DNA of 64,000 bases from Diogma glabrata. Its lineage: Eukaryota > Arthropoda > Insecta > Diptera > Cylindrotomidae. Location of the stretch: positions 238,827,377 through 238,891,376 of the forward strand of contig OY856186.1 in the NCBI GenBank assembly GCA_963693315.1, in the 5' to 3' direction. Position 1 is the first letter of the stretch. Each line of letters opens with the position of its first letter. Made by a program: the position numbers and the translations under genes. Under the pieces are notes generated by a model. It was not told the DNA's origin. It saw only the letters and a list, made by a program, of their open reading frames with translations, and ran no database searches. Shown piece by piece: positions 11,419 through 24,244 of the stretch.

Positions 11419-14400
11419 TTAGCTTTGTTCGTCCCGAACAATATCAGAGATCGCATTGGTGCTGTTACCTTGGTACGGTGCCAACCTTTGCAGATGTATC
11501 ACTTTCATCTTGGTACGGGGTCCCTTTTGTATGCGGTAGATGACATCATTAATTCGTTTGATTATTTTATATGGGCCTTCCCAATCTGGCTGCAGCTTGG
11601 GTGATCTTCCCTTAGTTCTTCTGGGGTTGTATAGCCATACCAATTCTCCTTCTTGAAAACCGCCACTATTTGCATTTATGTCGTACCTGGTTTTCATTTT
11701 GTCACTGGCAATCTTAATGTGGTCTCGAACCTGCTGATGGATTTTATTCATCTTCTCCCTTAGTTGTCCCACATAATCTGTTTTCGTGGATACCAGACCT
11801 CCAGGGATGCCAAACTCGATGTCACTAGGAAGATGTAGTTCTCTTCCGAACATGATATTCGCTGGCGTTTCACTTGTCGTATCGTGCACTGCGCTACGAT
11901 AGGCCATCAAGAATAACGGAAGATCCTTGTCCCAATTTCTTTGGTTGGCTTCTACTACCTTTGACAAATGTTCTTCCATGGTTCGGTTGAATCGTTCTAC
12001 CATGCCATCCGATTGTGGGTTCATAGGTGTAGTTCGTGTTTTTCTAATGCCGAGTGTTCTGCATAGCTCTTCCATCAGTTGAGATTCGAAATTCCTTCCC
12101 TGGTCGGTATGCAACTCGAGCGGTGTTCCATATCTGCAAACCCATTCATTGACTAATGTTTCCGCGACCGTAACTGCTTCTTGGTTCGGTATTGCATAGG
12201 CTTCCGGCCATTTTGTAAAGTAATCAATGACCACCATGATGTATTTGTTACCTTTTGTCGTTTCCGGAAATGGCCCCGCGATGTCTATAGCAATTCTCTC
12301 CATTGGGGCACCCACATTGTACTGTTGCATCTCCCCTCGAGTTCTAGTTTTTGGTCCTTTGCTCGCTGCACAAGTATCGCATCGCCGACACCATTGCTCC
12401 ACGTCTGTTCGATACCGTACCCAATAAAACCTCTCCCTTACTTTGGCTAGGGTTTTATTGACTCCCAGGTGTCCTCCAGAAATACTTCCATGCAGCTTTC
12501 CCAGTACCTCTTCTACTCGACTTGATGGCAACACCAGTTGCTCCAACACTTTCTTTCCATCAGCGGACTCCCATTTTCTTTTAAGTATCCCGTTGTCCAT
12601 AAATAGTGAGTCCCATTGCGCCCAGTAGCATTTCACCTCCGTACTTAAAGGTGCGACCTCTTTCCACTCCGGTCGCCTTCCCTCAGTTTTCCAATTCAAT
12701 ATTGGAGCCATAGCTGGATCTTCTAGCTGCTCTCTTTTAATTGCCTCGGTACACCAATCTTCAGGAGTTTGGAACTTGATTTGGTTCACTTTCATTGCCT
12801 CATTTCCCTCAGTTCTGCTACATGACTTGCAATCCTCTGTACAGGGTCTTCTGGACAGGGCATCGGCGTTACCATGGATCCTCCCCTTGCGGTGTTCAAC
12901 TTTGAAGTCGTAGTTCTGCAGGATCTCTATCCATCTTGCTGCTTGTCCTTCAGGAAATTTGAATTGTAATAACCATTTTAGAGCAGCATGGTCCGTGCGA
13001 ATCAGGAATGGTTGTCCACACAAATACTTGTGGAAATGTTTCACAGCCTTGATGATAGCTAGCAACTCCTTCCTCGTGACACAGTAATTCCGCTCCGGCT
13101 TTGACAGAACTTTACTGAAGTACGCCACCACTTTCTCATCGTCTCCAACTTTCTGAGACAAAACAGCTCCGATTCCTACATTGCTTGCGTCTGTGTCCAG
13201 AATGAACATCTTTCCGGATTCTGGATAGGCTAGTATAGGGGTGTTGCATAGTTTTTCTTTTAAACGGCAGAATGCCTCATTACATTCGGTTGTCCACAGA
13301 AACTTGGTATTTGCCTCTGTCAATTTATGTAGACTCTTGGCGATATTCGCAAAATTCTCCACGAATCTTCGATAATAGGTGCATAAACCAAGGAAACTGC
13401 GTAGCTCATGAACATTCCTCGGTACTGGCCAATTTTTCACAGCATCAATCTTCTCGGGATCGGTTCTGACTCCATGTTCTGTAATGATGTGTCCAAGGTA
13501 CTTCACTTCTTTGTGGAAGAGATTGCACTTTACCGGATTCAACTTCATGTTGGCATTACTTATTCTTCTGAGTACTTCTTCGAGGTTCATTAGATGCTCT
13601 TCGAAGTTGCGACCCATTATAATGATGTCATCAAGATAAACTAGGCAGGCCTTCCAGGTTAAACCATGCAACACGCATTCCATTAGACGTTCAAATGTTG
13701 CTGGGGCATTGCATAGACCAAACGGCATCACATTGAACTCCCACAACCCATTGCCAGTAGAAAATGCTGTCTTTCGTCGATCTTCTGGATGCATTTCAAC
13801 TTGCCAGTAGCCACTCTTCAGATCTAATGTGCTGTACCATTTGGCCCCTGATAGTGTATCCAGTGTGTCATCAATTCGTGGCAGTGGATAGCTGTCCTTA
13901 ATGGTTACCTCATTGAGCCTTCGATAGTCTACACAAAAACGAGCTGACCCATCTTTTTTTCTAACTAGCACCACTGGTGAGCTCCATGGACTCTTAGATG
14001 GCCTGATGACTCCATCACTTTGCATTTTGTCCAGCATTCCTTGCACTTCCTCGTGTTTAGCCAGTGGTAGTCTTCTAGGAGGCTGTCTGATAGGATGAGC
14101 GTTTCCAGTGTTGATCCTATGTCGCACGATGTTTGTTCTTCCAACATCTTCATCTCCAGTAGAGAAAACACTGCTCATCTTCGTTAATACCCTCTTGATT
14201 TCTTTGAATTCGGCTGGATTCATTCTTTTACTAAGATCTTGAAGTATTGCTACTAATGCGGGATTGTTTCTCTGCATGAAGACCTTTTGCTCTTCTTCAC
14301 AGCTGATTATCTCTTTTATGGTGCTGCATTTGGCGATTTCTTCTCCATGATTGATGACCACTCGTTTATTTGAGAAGTTAATCAGTTGCACTGGAACTAC

Positions 14401-15069
14401 TCCCTCCTTTGCTGCAACTAGCGTTCGACCAATCATAATGTTTCCCCCAAAGTCGTGGTTAGCTGGCTCAATCATCACAGGTGAATTTTGGTCACTTTTA
14501 TCTAGTAGCTTAGTCCATATGATTTTCTCAGATTTTGCCGGGATCTCAGTTGGTCCATCACTAATAACACGGACCTCAGCATTGTCGTCGGTGGCGTGTA
14601 GCACTATTTCTGTGTTTCCATATCTCAGTACGTGGCTTCCCAGATCTAATATAAAATTGTATTCTTTCATGAAGTCAAGCCCAATTATGCACTCATCTTC
14701 TATATCTGCTACAATAAATCGGTGCCTAAATGAATCTCCTCCAAGGTGAACCTCTTGGTCGCTTTCTCCATGAACTAAAACTGTTTCACCCGTAGCTGTT
14801 TTTAGGGTGAATCGTCTTGCTGTATCGATCTGACTATCACAAACCACATCTGGACGCACTATCGATCTCGAAGCACCTGTGTCCAAAGTCAACATGCACG
14901 ATTTGCTTCCAACGGTTGCCTCTAAGACTAGACTACTATTTTCTCTTTTTACTAGTGATACCACCAATGTAGGGCATTGTAATTGAGCCAGCTTTCGCCC
15001 TTCAAAACTGGCACGATCTAGTTTCCCGAATCCGGAACGCTGCATCTGTCTTCCGGGTGCGGCTCCCAT
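11419..15069 (-). CDS. pol: Pol polyprotein: protease, reverse transcriptase, RNase H, integrase
   Basis: A complete 1216-codon frame without internal stops. The aspartic protease motif DTGAS is at residues 63-67. In the reverse transcriptase, TLDLKSGYWQVE is at 414-425 and YLDD at 478-481. RNase H has DTDAS at 625-629, E668, RTDH at 691-694 and DALSR at 736-740. The integrase zinc-binding part uses H860, H867, C897 and C900. Its catalytic triad is D929, D989 and E1025, and a GPY module begins at G1165. All expected catalytic residues are present. The frame overlaps gag by 52 bases in the -1 frame, so it is probably made as a Gag-Pol fusion by ribosomal frameshifting; the ATG at its start need not be used. 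It processes the polyprotein, copies the RNA and inserts the DNA. Confidence 0.97.
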   Translation of the reverse strand: MGAAPGRQMQRSGFGKLDRASFEGRKLAQLQCPTLVVSLVKRENSSLVLEATVGSKSCMLTLDTGASRSIVRPDVVCDSQIDTARRFTLKTATGETVLVHGESDQEVHLGGDSFRHRFIVADIEDECIIGLDFMKEYNFILDLGSHVLRYGNTEIVLHATDDNAEVRVISDGPTEIPAKSEKIIWTKLLDKSDQNSPVMIEPANHDFGGNIMIGRTLVAAKEGVVPVQLINFSNKRVVINHGEEIAKCSTIKEIISCEEEQKVFMQRNNPALVAILQDLSKRMNPAEFKEIKRVLTKMSSVFSTGDEDVGRTNIVRHRINTGNAHPIRQPPRRLPLAKHEEVQGMLDKMQSDGVIRPSKSPWSSPVVLVRKKDGSARFCVDYRRLNEVTIKDSYPLPRIDDTLDTLSGAKWYSTLDLKSGYWQVEMHPEDRRKTAFSTGNGLWEFNVMPFGLCNAPATFERLMECVLHGLTWKACLVYLDDIIIMGRNFEEHLMNLEEVLRRISNANMKLNPVKCNLFHKEVKYLGHIITEHGVRTDPEKIDAVKNWPVPRNVHELRSFLGLCTYYRRFVENFANIAKSLHKLTEANTKFLWTTECNEAFCRLKEKLCNTPILAYPESGKMFILDTDASNVGIGAVLSQKVGDDEKVVAYFSKVLSKPERNYCVTRKELLAIIKAVKHFHKYLCGQPFLIRTDHAALKWLLQFKFPEGQAARWIEILQNYDFKVEHRKGRIHGNADALSRRPCTEDCKSCSRTEGNEAMKVNQIKFQTPEDWCTEAIKREQLEDPAMAPILNWKTEGRRPEWKEVAPLSTEVKCYWAQWDSLFMDNGILKRKWESADGKKVLEQLVLPSSRVEEVLGKLHGSISGGHLGVNKTLAKVRERFYWVRYRTDVEQWCRRCDTCAASKGPKTRTRGEMQQYNVGAPMERIAIDIAGPFPETTKGNKYIMVVIDYFTKWPEAYAIPNQEAVTVAETLVNEWVCRYGTPLELHTDQGRNFESQLMEELCRTLGIRKTRTTPMNPQSDGMVERFNRTMEEHLSKVVEANQRNWDKDLPLFLMAYRSAVHDTTSETPANIMFGRELHLPSDIEFGIPGGLVSTKTDYVGQLREKMNKIHQQVRDHIKIASDKMKTRYDINANSGGFQEGELVWLYNPRRTKGRSPKLQPDWEGPYKIIKRINDVIYRIQKGPRTKMKVIHLQRLAPYQGNSTNAISDIVRDEQS
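14987..15027 (-). promoter_or_regulatory. programmed -1 frameshift signal between gag and pol
   Basis: Read on the minus strand, the heptamer GGGAAAC (15021-15027) sits in the gag frame as G GGA AAC, directly before the gag stop TAG (15018-15020). After an 8-base spacer comes a stem-loop (14987-15012) with nine base pairs, one of them T-G, and an 8-base loop. This is the classic X XXY YYZ slippery site plus spacer plus structure. A slip there enters the pol frame exactly. Confidence 0.85.
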
Positions 15070-15683
15070 TTACATTCTCTTCGGATGTGCCCCAACTTTC
15101 CACAGTTCCAGCATCTTACTCTGCTAGACCTACTTCGTTGATTTCGCTCAGGCTTATCTCCCAGACTTTTGACACGCATGATCACTTCATCAAGCGCTGC
15201 TTTTATAGGTTCTTCAGTAACTTCCATCTGACGTACTCTATCTGAACCGTACGCTCTTTTTCCAGCTTCCATTTGCAGGGCCAATGCTAAGACTTCTGCA
15301 GGTAGCTTCTTTCCGCTTAGATAAAGCTGGTTTCTCATTTGCACATCTCGAAGAGCATTGATGAATGTATCAGCTGCCAGTTCGTCTCGGTGTTCAGCGT
15401 TATAATTCGGATATGATAGATTAACTAGTCTCGCAATGTCAGCCTCTAATTCTTGCAAGGTTTCGCTGACTCCTTGTTTTCGTGTCTTCAGCTGCATGCG
15501 ATGGAGAGCTTGCATATGACTTTCCCCGTATCTTACTTCTAAGGCCTCCATAATCTTGCTGTAATCACGCTCTGTCGCTGATAGTGTCTGCAAAATTTCA
15601 GCAGCAGGTCCCTTCAATGCCAATATAAGCGCGTTTGCTTTTTGCTGGTGATCAACCCCAGTTGTTGCTATCTCAAATTGCAT
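15018..15683 (-). CDS. gag: Gag, C-terminal part: capsid and zinc knuckle
   Basis: This open frame encodes the retrotransposon capsid-like domain, with the segment LALKGPAAEILQTL near the start and helices typical of Gag. Near its end is a CCHC zinc knuckle, CWNCGKLGHIRREC, that binds nucleic acid. It ends at the frameshift signal. The sequence homologous to capsid continues upstream of the first ATG, in the same frame, to about 15725. This is therefore not a separate gene but the second half of a Gag cut in two by a one-base change. The listed ATG is probably internal. Confidence 0.9.
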   Translation of the reverse strand: MQFEIATTGVDHQQKANALILALKGPAAEILQTLSATERDYSKIMEALEVRYGESHMQALHRMQLKTRKQGVSETLQELEADIARLVNLSYPNYNAEHRDELAADTFINALRDVQMRNQLYLSGKKLPAEVLALALQMEAGKRAYGSDRVRQMEVTEEPIKAALDEVIMRVKSLGDKPERNQRSRSSRVRCWNCGKLGHIRRECKWEPHPEDRCSVPDSGN

Positions 15684-16396
15684 CTTAAATATCTGATACG
15701 ATGTAGATCCATCAAATGCGGGTGTTTTCCTCTAGCTGGGGCTGAAGTAATTGATGGATTGCTCATGTTACCTGACTTCAATTGTGCTATTTCTTGACGG
15801 AATTCACTCGAAAGATTGCGTAATTTCTCTTCATGTTCTTCGGTAACTTTCCGCAGCTCCCTTTCCATGTTGTTGATTTTACCCTCTGCACTGGATATAC
15901 GTGACTCGATTACTTCACGTAGACTTTCTTGCTTTGCCATCATATCAGCAAATTGTTGTCGCTGCTCTACTTTTTGTTCTGCTGCCTGTTTCTCTTGTCG
16001 AGCCATCATATCAGCAAGTTGTTGTTGTTGCTCTACTTTTTGTTCTGCTGCCTGCTTCTCTTGTCGGGCCATCAGATCAGCAAGTTGTTGTTGTTGGTTG
16101 TTTCCTTGTTTGGCAATCATATCAGCAAATTGTTGTTGTTCTACTTTTTGTTGTTGTTGCTGTGCCATCATTTCTTTCATCAACGCCATCATCGGATCAA
16201 TTGCGGGGGCATTCTGAACTGGAGCTTCCTCCGGCTCTATTTCTATGACCTCTGTGTTTTGGCCTGCTTCTTCTAAAACTTTACGCAGCCGGAATGCAAG
16301 TTCTGCCTTCGTTCCATGGATTGGAGCGTTCCTTTTCTTCAACTCATCCTTCAGCTGGGTCTGGCTGAGATCACTAATATTTACTGTCTTGACCAT
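15668..16396 (-). CDS. gag: Gag, N-terminal part: SAP-like domain and glutamine-rich coiled coil
   Basis: The start is placed at the ATG at 16394-16396, just after the primer binding site. The frame is open further upstream into the LTR, but an ATG inside the LTR is unlikely to be used. Residues about 6-42 resemble a SAP domain (LSQTQLKDELKKRN, then GTKAELAFRLRKVL), a helix-turn-helix fold that binds DNA or chromatin. Residues about 70-160 are glutamine-rich, with a 22-residue unit (ARQEKQAAEQKVEQ is its core) repeated about three times, then a coiled coil. The frame goes wrong in a run of four A on the minus strand (plus 15725-15728), after which the last residues are out of frame. One missing base explains the break from the capsid half; an assembly error in the homopolymer is equally possible. 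Confidence 0.85.
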   Translation of the reverse strand: MVKTVNISDLSQTQLKDELKKRNAPIHGTKAELAFRLRKVLEEAGQNTEVIEIEPEEAPVQNAPAIDPMMALMKEMMAQQQQQKVEQQQFADMIAKQGNNQQQQLADLMARQEKQAAEQKVEQQQQLADMMARQEKQAAEQKVEQRQQFADMMAKQESLREVIESRISSAEGKINNMERELRKVTEEHEEKLRNLSSEFRQEIAQLKSGNMSNPSITSAPARGKHPHLMDLHRIRYLRCNLR

Positions 16397-16406
16397 TGTT
16401 TCAATA

Positions 16407-16424
16407 ATCCCACTTCTGACACCA
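16407..16424 (-). promoter_or_regulatory. primer binding site, tRNA-Leu type
   Basis: One base after the 5' LTR, the minus strand reads TGGTGTCAGAAGTGGGAT. This is the complement of the 3' end of a leucine tRNA as I remember it (ATCCCACTTCTGACACCA). It would prime first-strand DNA synthesis. Confidence 0.8.
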
Positions 16425-16425
16425 C

Positions 16426-17103
16426 TGTAACGACTCTTCGTTGGTTCTTTTAGATTATTGAACAAACACGACAGTAAAAAGACAGATCTTTAGTTAACAA
16501 AATCCCAAACTTTATTTATCAACCAAATTACAGCAGCTTCCGTTTTTCCTTACAATAAATTCCAGGGTCTCCAATTTATGTACAATAAACTTCGCCGCTT
16601 TTCCACAATTTGAATCAATAATATTCGGAATCGTAAAATCTGTATTTACTATTCCCAAAGTTCAGATTCTTTCACTACTAGTACCCAGGCTCAGATACCA
16701 CCGATTATTCCTTAAACTTGCGAATATTTGTAAAACACTTTTAATTGCAAAATTAAAACTGACTATCTGATATTTTTGTTTGCCTATTTATATCGAAAAA
16801 TAAATAAATCGAAACTTCTATAATCCACTAGAAATCAATACTACGTAGTCCGTACATCTGAAATAGGCCACACCTGTTTTCATTTATACTTGCATTTGTA
16901 TTAGCGAACTCAAATTTAATTTATGCAAAATGTATTAGGTAACTCCTTTTAATTCATTAATGTAAACATTTGTATAACAAATTTAATTTACATCAATTTA
17001 TGCAATAAAATTTGCAATACAAGTAAAAGATTGAAAAAGGAGTTAACTTTTAATTAATGAATGAGTAAATAAAATTAACCCATTCTGGACGAAGTTTATT
17101 ACA
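16426..17103 (-). repeat. 5' LTR of the gypsy element
   Basis: Identical to 10730-11407. As the upstream LTR in the direction of transcription it should carry the promoter. I could not single out a TATA box with confidence in such AT-rich DNA. Confidence 0.97.
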
Positions 17104-19040
<1,937 letters not shown>

Positions 19041-22000
19041 TATAGAGTTTTCTGCATAGGATCTTGATGAAACTTTGGCAAATGATACAGGTTCACTTGA
19101 AAATGGAAGATCTGGATTCATTTCAATTTGGACAAAATGGCGGGGGGTCTCCCGAACACCTCTAAGTTTAAATCTTGAATAACTTCTGATCCCGGGTTAT
19201 GATCTTATTGAAACTTAGTATATAAGGTTTTAGTACTGTTTCCAATATTTCTGCATACCAACTTCCGGTTTGTCACTTCCGGTTAAAAAGTTTTTTTTTT
19301 TCAAGTGTTTATCCCTACTGTAGCCTACAATTACCGATCGATTTTCATGAAACGTTGCGAAAAGCTTTTATATAACATTAGAAAGATTTTATCAGCTTTT
19401 GGAGCACATTGGATAAAGGGTTGGGGGGTCCACCATACAACAGGTGGTTTTTTCCACAAAGTTTTTAAGTTTGTTGGGAGCATAAAACATTCATTCGTGA
19501 ATGAATTTTGATGACACTTTGGAAAAAGACGCAAACATGTATGACAAAGAACTGATTAGTTTTTGAGCGATGGTGAACAAAGTGGTGGGGGGTCCCTGGA
19601 GCACCTGTTTTTTTGAAAGCTCTATAACTTCTGTACCTGATAAGCGAATTGGATGAAACTTGGTACATGAGTATGTAGTACGGTTTACAATAGTTCTGCA
19701 TCCCAACTTCCGGTTTTTCACTTCCGGTAAAAAAAATTTTTTTGTACTTTTTTGAAGTTTTTTCAGTGTCTTTATGCACACTACAGCCCACAATAATGAA
19801 GTGATTATGATGAAACTTATGGAATAGGGTTCCAATAAGTGTGAAAAGATAATTATCATGTTTTGGGACACATTGATCAAAGTGGTGGGGGGTCTACCAT
19901 ACAAATGCTGACTTTTCACACTTTGTTTTTTAAGTTTGTTGGGAGCATACAGACTTCGTTCATTAATTTATTTTAATGACACTTTGGAAAAAGATGGAGA
20001 CTTAAGTAATAAAGAACTGATTAGTTTTTGGATAATATTGGGATAAGTGGTGGGGGTCCTCCCGAACACCTGTTTAATGTGTCACACTTTTTTCAATGTT
20101 TGTTGGGAGCACACAGCATTCGTTCGTGAATGAACGAATTTTGATGAAACTTTGGAAAAAGATGCAAACATGTATGGCAAAGAACTGATTAGTTTTTGAG
20201 CGATAGTGAACAAAGTGGTGGGGGGTCCCTGGAGCACCTGTTTTTTTGAAAGCTCTATAACTTCTGTACCTAATAAGCGAATTGGATGAAGCTTGGTACC
20301 TGAGTATAATGTACGGTTTACAATAGTTCTGCATCCCAACTTCCGGTTTTTCACTTCCGGTAAAAAAATGTTTTTTGTACTTTTTTGAAGTTTTTTCAGT
20401 GTCTTTATGCACACTACAGCCTACAATAATGAAGTGATTATGATGAAACTTATGGAATAGGGTTCCAATAAGTGTGAAAAGATAATTATCATGTTTTGGG
20501 ACACATTGATCAAAGTGGTGGGGGGTCTACCATACAAATGCTGACTTTTCACACTTTGTTTTTTAAGTTTGTTGGGAGCATACANNNNNNNNNNNNNNNN
20601 NNNNNNNNNNNNNNNNNNNNNNNNNNNNNNNNNNNNNNNNNNNNNNNNNNNNNNNNNNNNNNNNNNNNNNNNNNNNNNNNNNNNNNNNNNNNNNNNNNNN
20701 NNNNNNNNNNNNNNNNNNNNNNNNNNNNNNNNNNNNNNNNNNNNNNNNNNNNNNNNNNNNNNNNNNNNNNNNNNNNNNNNNNNNGAAACTTATGGAATAG
20801 GGTTCCAATAAGTGTGAAAAGATAATTATCATGTTTTGGGACACATTGATCAAAGTGGTGGGGGGTCTACCATACAAATGCTGACTTTTCACACTTTGTT
20901 TTTTAAGTTTGTTGGGAGCATACAGACTTCGTTCATTAATTTATTTTAATGACACTTTGGAAAAAGATGGAGACTTAAGTAATAAAGAACTGGTTAGTTT
21001 TTGGATAATATTGAGATAAGTGGTGGGGGTCCTCCCGAACACCTGTTTAATGTGTCAGCATTTTTTCAATGTTTGTTGGGAGCACACAGCATTCGTTCGT
21101 GAGCGAATTTTGATGAAACTTTGGAAAAAGATGCAAACATGTATGGCAAAGAACTGATTAGTTTTTGAGCGATAGTGAACAAAGTGGTGGGGGGTCCCTG
21201 GAGCACCTGTTCTTTTGAAAGATCTATAGCTTCTGTACCTGATAAGCGAATTGGATGAAACTTGGTACCTGAGTATGTAGTACGGTTTAAAATAGTTCTG
21301 CATCCCAACTTCCGGTTTTTTACTTCCGGTAAAAAAATTTTTTTGTACTTTTTTGAAGTTTTTTCAGTGTCTTTATGCACACTACAGCCTACAATAATGA
21401 AGTGATTATGATGAAACTTATGGAATAGGGTTCCAATTAGTGTAAGAAGATAATTATTATGTTTTAGGACACATTGATCAAAGTGGCGGGGGTCTACCAT
21501 ACAACTGCTGACTTTTCACACTTTGTTTTTAAAGTTTTTTGGGAGCATACAGACTTCATTCATTAATCAATTCTAATGATACTTTGGAAAAAGATGGGAA
21601 CTTAAATGACAAGGAACTGATTAGTTTTTGGACAATATTGGGATAAGTGGTACGGGGTCTCCCGAACACCTGTTTACTGTGTCATCATTTTTTCAATGTT
21701 TTTTGGGAGCACACAGCATGCGTTCGTGAACCAATTTTGATGACACTTTGGAAAAAAATGCAAACATGTATGGCAAAGAACTGATTAGTTTTTGAGCGAT
21801 AGTGAACAAAGTGGTGGGGGGTGTCCCATACACCTGTTTTTTTTTAAAGCTCAATAACATCTGTACCTGATAAACGGATTGGATGAAACTTTGTACATAA
21901 GCATTTAGTATGATTTACAAAAATTCTGCATCCCAACTTCCGGTTTTTTACTTCCGGTAAAAAAAATTTTTTTTAATTGTTGGCAGTTTTTTCAGTATCT

Positions 22001-22640
22001 TTATGCACACTACAGCTTACAATACTGAAGTGATTATAATAAAACTTATGGAAAGGTTTCAATTAGTGTAAGAAGATAATTATCATCTTTTGGGACACAT
22101 TGATCAAAGTGGCGGGGGTTCTACCATACAACTGCCGACTTATCAGACTTTTTTTTAAAGTTTGTTGGGAGCATACAGATTTCATTCATCAATCAATTTT
22201 AATGGCACTTTGAAAAAACATAAAGACTTTATTGACAAAGAACTGACTAGTTTTTGGACAATATTGGGATAAGTGGTGGGGTCCTTCCGAACACCTGTTT
22301 ATTGTTTCAATGTTTTTTGGAAGCATACAACATTCGTTCGTTAAGTAATTTTGATTACACTTTGCAAAAAGATGCAAATATGTATGGCAAGGAACTGATT
22401 AGTTTTTTTAGCGATAGTGAACAAAGTGGTAGGGGGTCCTCCAAGCACCTATTACTTTGGAAGCTCAATAACTTCTGTACCTGATAATCGAGTTGGATGA
22501 AATTTGGTACATACACATTTAGTACGGTTTACAACAGTTCTGCATCCTTACTTCTGCTTTTTCACTTCCGATAAAAATTTTTTTACTTTTTTTCGTACAA
22601 CAGAATTTATGTTTGTTGGGATACTACTGCCTGCTTTAAT
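19041..22640 (+). repeat. tandem array of about 630-bp units, repeat family S
   Basis: The landmark AGTGGTGGGG followed by a GTCCCTGGAGC-like sequence appears at 19581, 20214, 21183, 21810 and 22424. Spacings are 633, 969 (across the N gap), 627 and 614. Each unit holds three AGTGGTGGGGG(G)TC boxes, a TTCCGG...CACTTCCGG pair, TTTATGCACACTACAGCC, and two GTTTGTTGGGAGCA(T/C)A boxes followed by TTCGTTCATTAAT or TTCGTTCGTGAA. Units diverge towards the right end. Open frames across it are accidental. Diverged copies lie at 49290-51060. Confidence 0.9.
20585..20784. other. assembly gap, 200 N
   Basis: A round 200-N placeholder. The 140 bases before it (20445-20584) are identical to the 140 bases after it (20785-20924). 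Removing one copy plus the Ns changes the local spacing from 969 to about 629, the normal unit length. The gap is therefore probably an unmerged overlap rather than missing sequence. Confidence 0.85.
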
Positions 22641-22783
22641 ATTTTTATTATTAGAACTACGAAGTCCATAATATTGGTTAGCTTTTAATTAAAGTATTTT
22701 ATGGATATTAGCTCATTATATATCCAGAACACCATGTTTCCAGAGCTGTGGTGAAGTCAGCCTATGCATCAGCGTCGCAATAT
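22641..22783 (+). repeat. tail of repeat family S
   Basis: The block with TAGAACTACG, ATATATCCAGA and CCTATGCATCAGCGTCGCAATATT has a reverse-complement counterpart at about 50330-50480. It therefore belongs to the dispersed family rather than to the local flank. Confidence 0.65.
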
Positions 22784-23235
22784 TTTTTCCTTGAAAAACA
22801 GCATAAGTGTAAAAAAAATCAAATTTTGTCAAAAAAAACATCTTTCGACTGGCCCCAAATAACTTGGGAATGGATAGCCTTAATTCTAAATCTTTTTTTT
22901 TAAACGAAAGCTAAAAGAAATAATAGTTCGTATTTAATGATTTGTCTCTCACTCAAATATTAGTTATAGAAATATCATCCGCAAAAGTGGATAAAATTAA
23001 ATTTTCCACTAAAAAAAATCGATTTTTCTATAACTAATTTCATAACTAATACTAGAGTGAGATACAAATCATTAAAAACAAATTATTTTTTTTTTTTAAC
23101 TTTCGTTTAAAGAAAAAGATTTAGAATTAAAGCTATCCATTCCCAAGTTATTTGGGGCCAGTCGAAAGATGTTTTTTTTTTGCAAAATTTGATTTTTTTT
23201 ACACTTATGTTGTTTTTCAAGGAAAAAAAAAATAC
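22784..23235. repeat. large hairpin with arms of about 205 bp
   Basis: The left arm (about 22786-22990) and right arm (about 23025-23235) are nearly perfect reverse complements around a loop of about 35-50 bp. Landmarks are GGCCCCAAATAACTTGGGAA on the left and its complement on the right. It is non-coding and looks like a MITE or foldback element sitting at the end of the tandem array. Confidence 0.85.
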
Positions 23236-23330
23236 GTATATTTTTTTTTCGATGACAAACACAATACATATGATAAATTTGAGATTCCAAACCACTCATG
23301 TGATCCAACTTGAATTTAATATGAATTAGA

Positions 23331-24244
<914 letters not shown>

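Larger units (their letters stand above)
10730..17103 (-). mobile_element. Ty3/gypsy LTR retrotransposon, nearly intact
   Basis: A full-length element on the minus strand. It has 678-bp LTRs at both ends, 4-bp direct repeats ATAT just outside them (10726-10729 and 17104-17107), a primer binding site, gag, pol and a polypurine tract. I compared the two LTRs base by base and found no difference, which implies a very recent insertion. The order gag, protease, reverse transcriptase, RNase H, integrase defines Ty3/gypsy. There is no env. The only visible lesion is a one-base frameshift in gag. Confidence 0.97.

Noticed and set aside
12181..14749. Plus-strand open frames inside pol
   Set aside because: Shadows of the intact minus-strand pol frame.
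15668..15732. A second programmed frameshift inside gag
   Set aside because: The site is a plain run of four A with no X XXY YYZ heptamer in frame, and it cuts the capsid domain. A one-base deletion or sequencing error is simpler.
19331..21500. Overlapping minus-strand frames of 100-144 codons sharing CSVHKDTEKTSKK
   Set aside because: They follow the 630-bp tandem unit, occur in two frames of the same DNA, and are not preserved in the diverged copies at 49290-51060.
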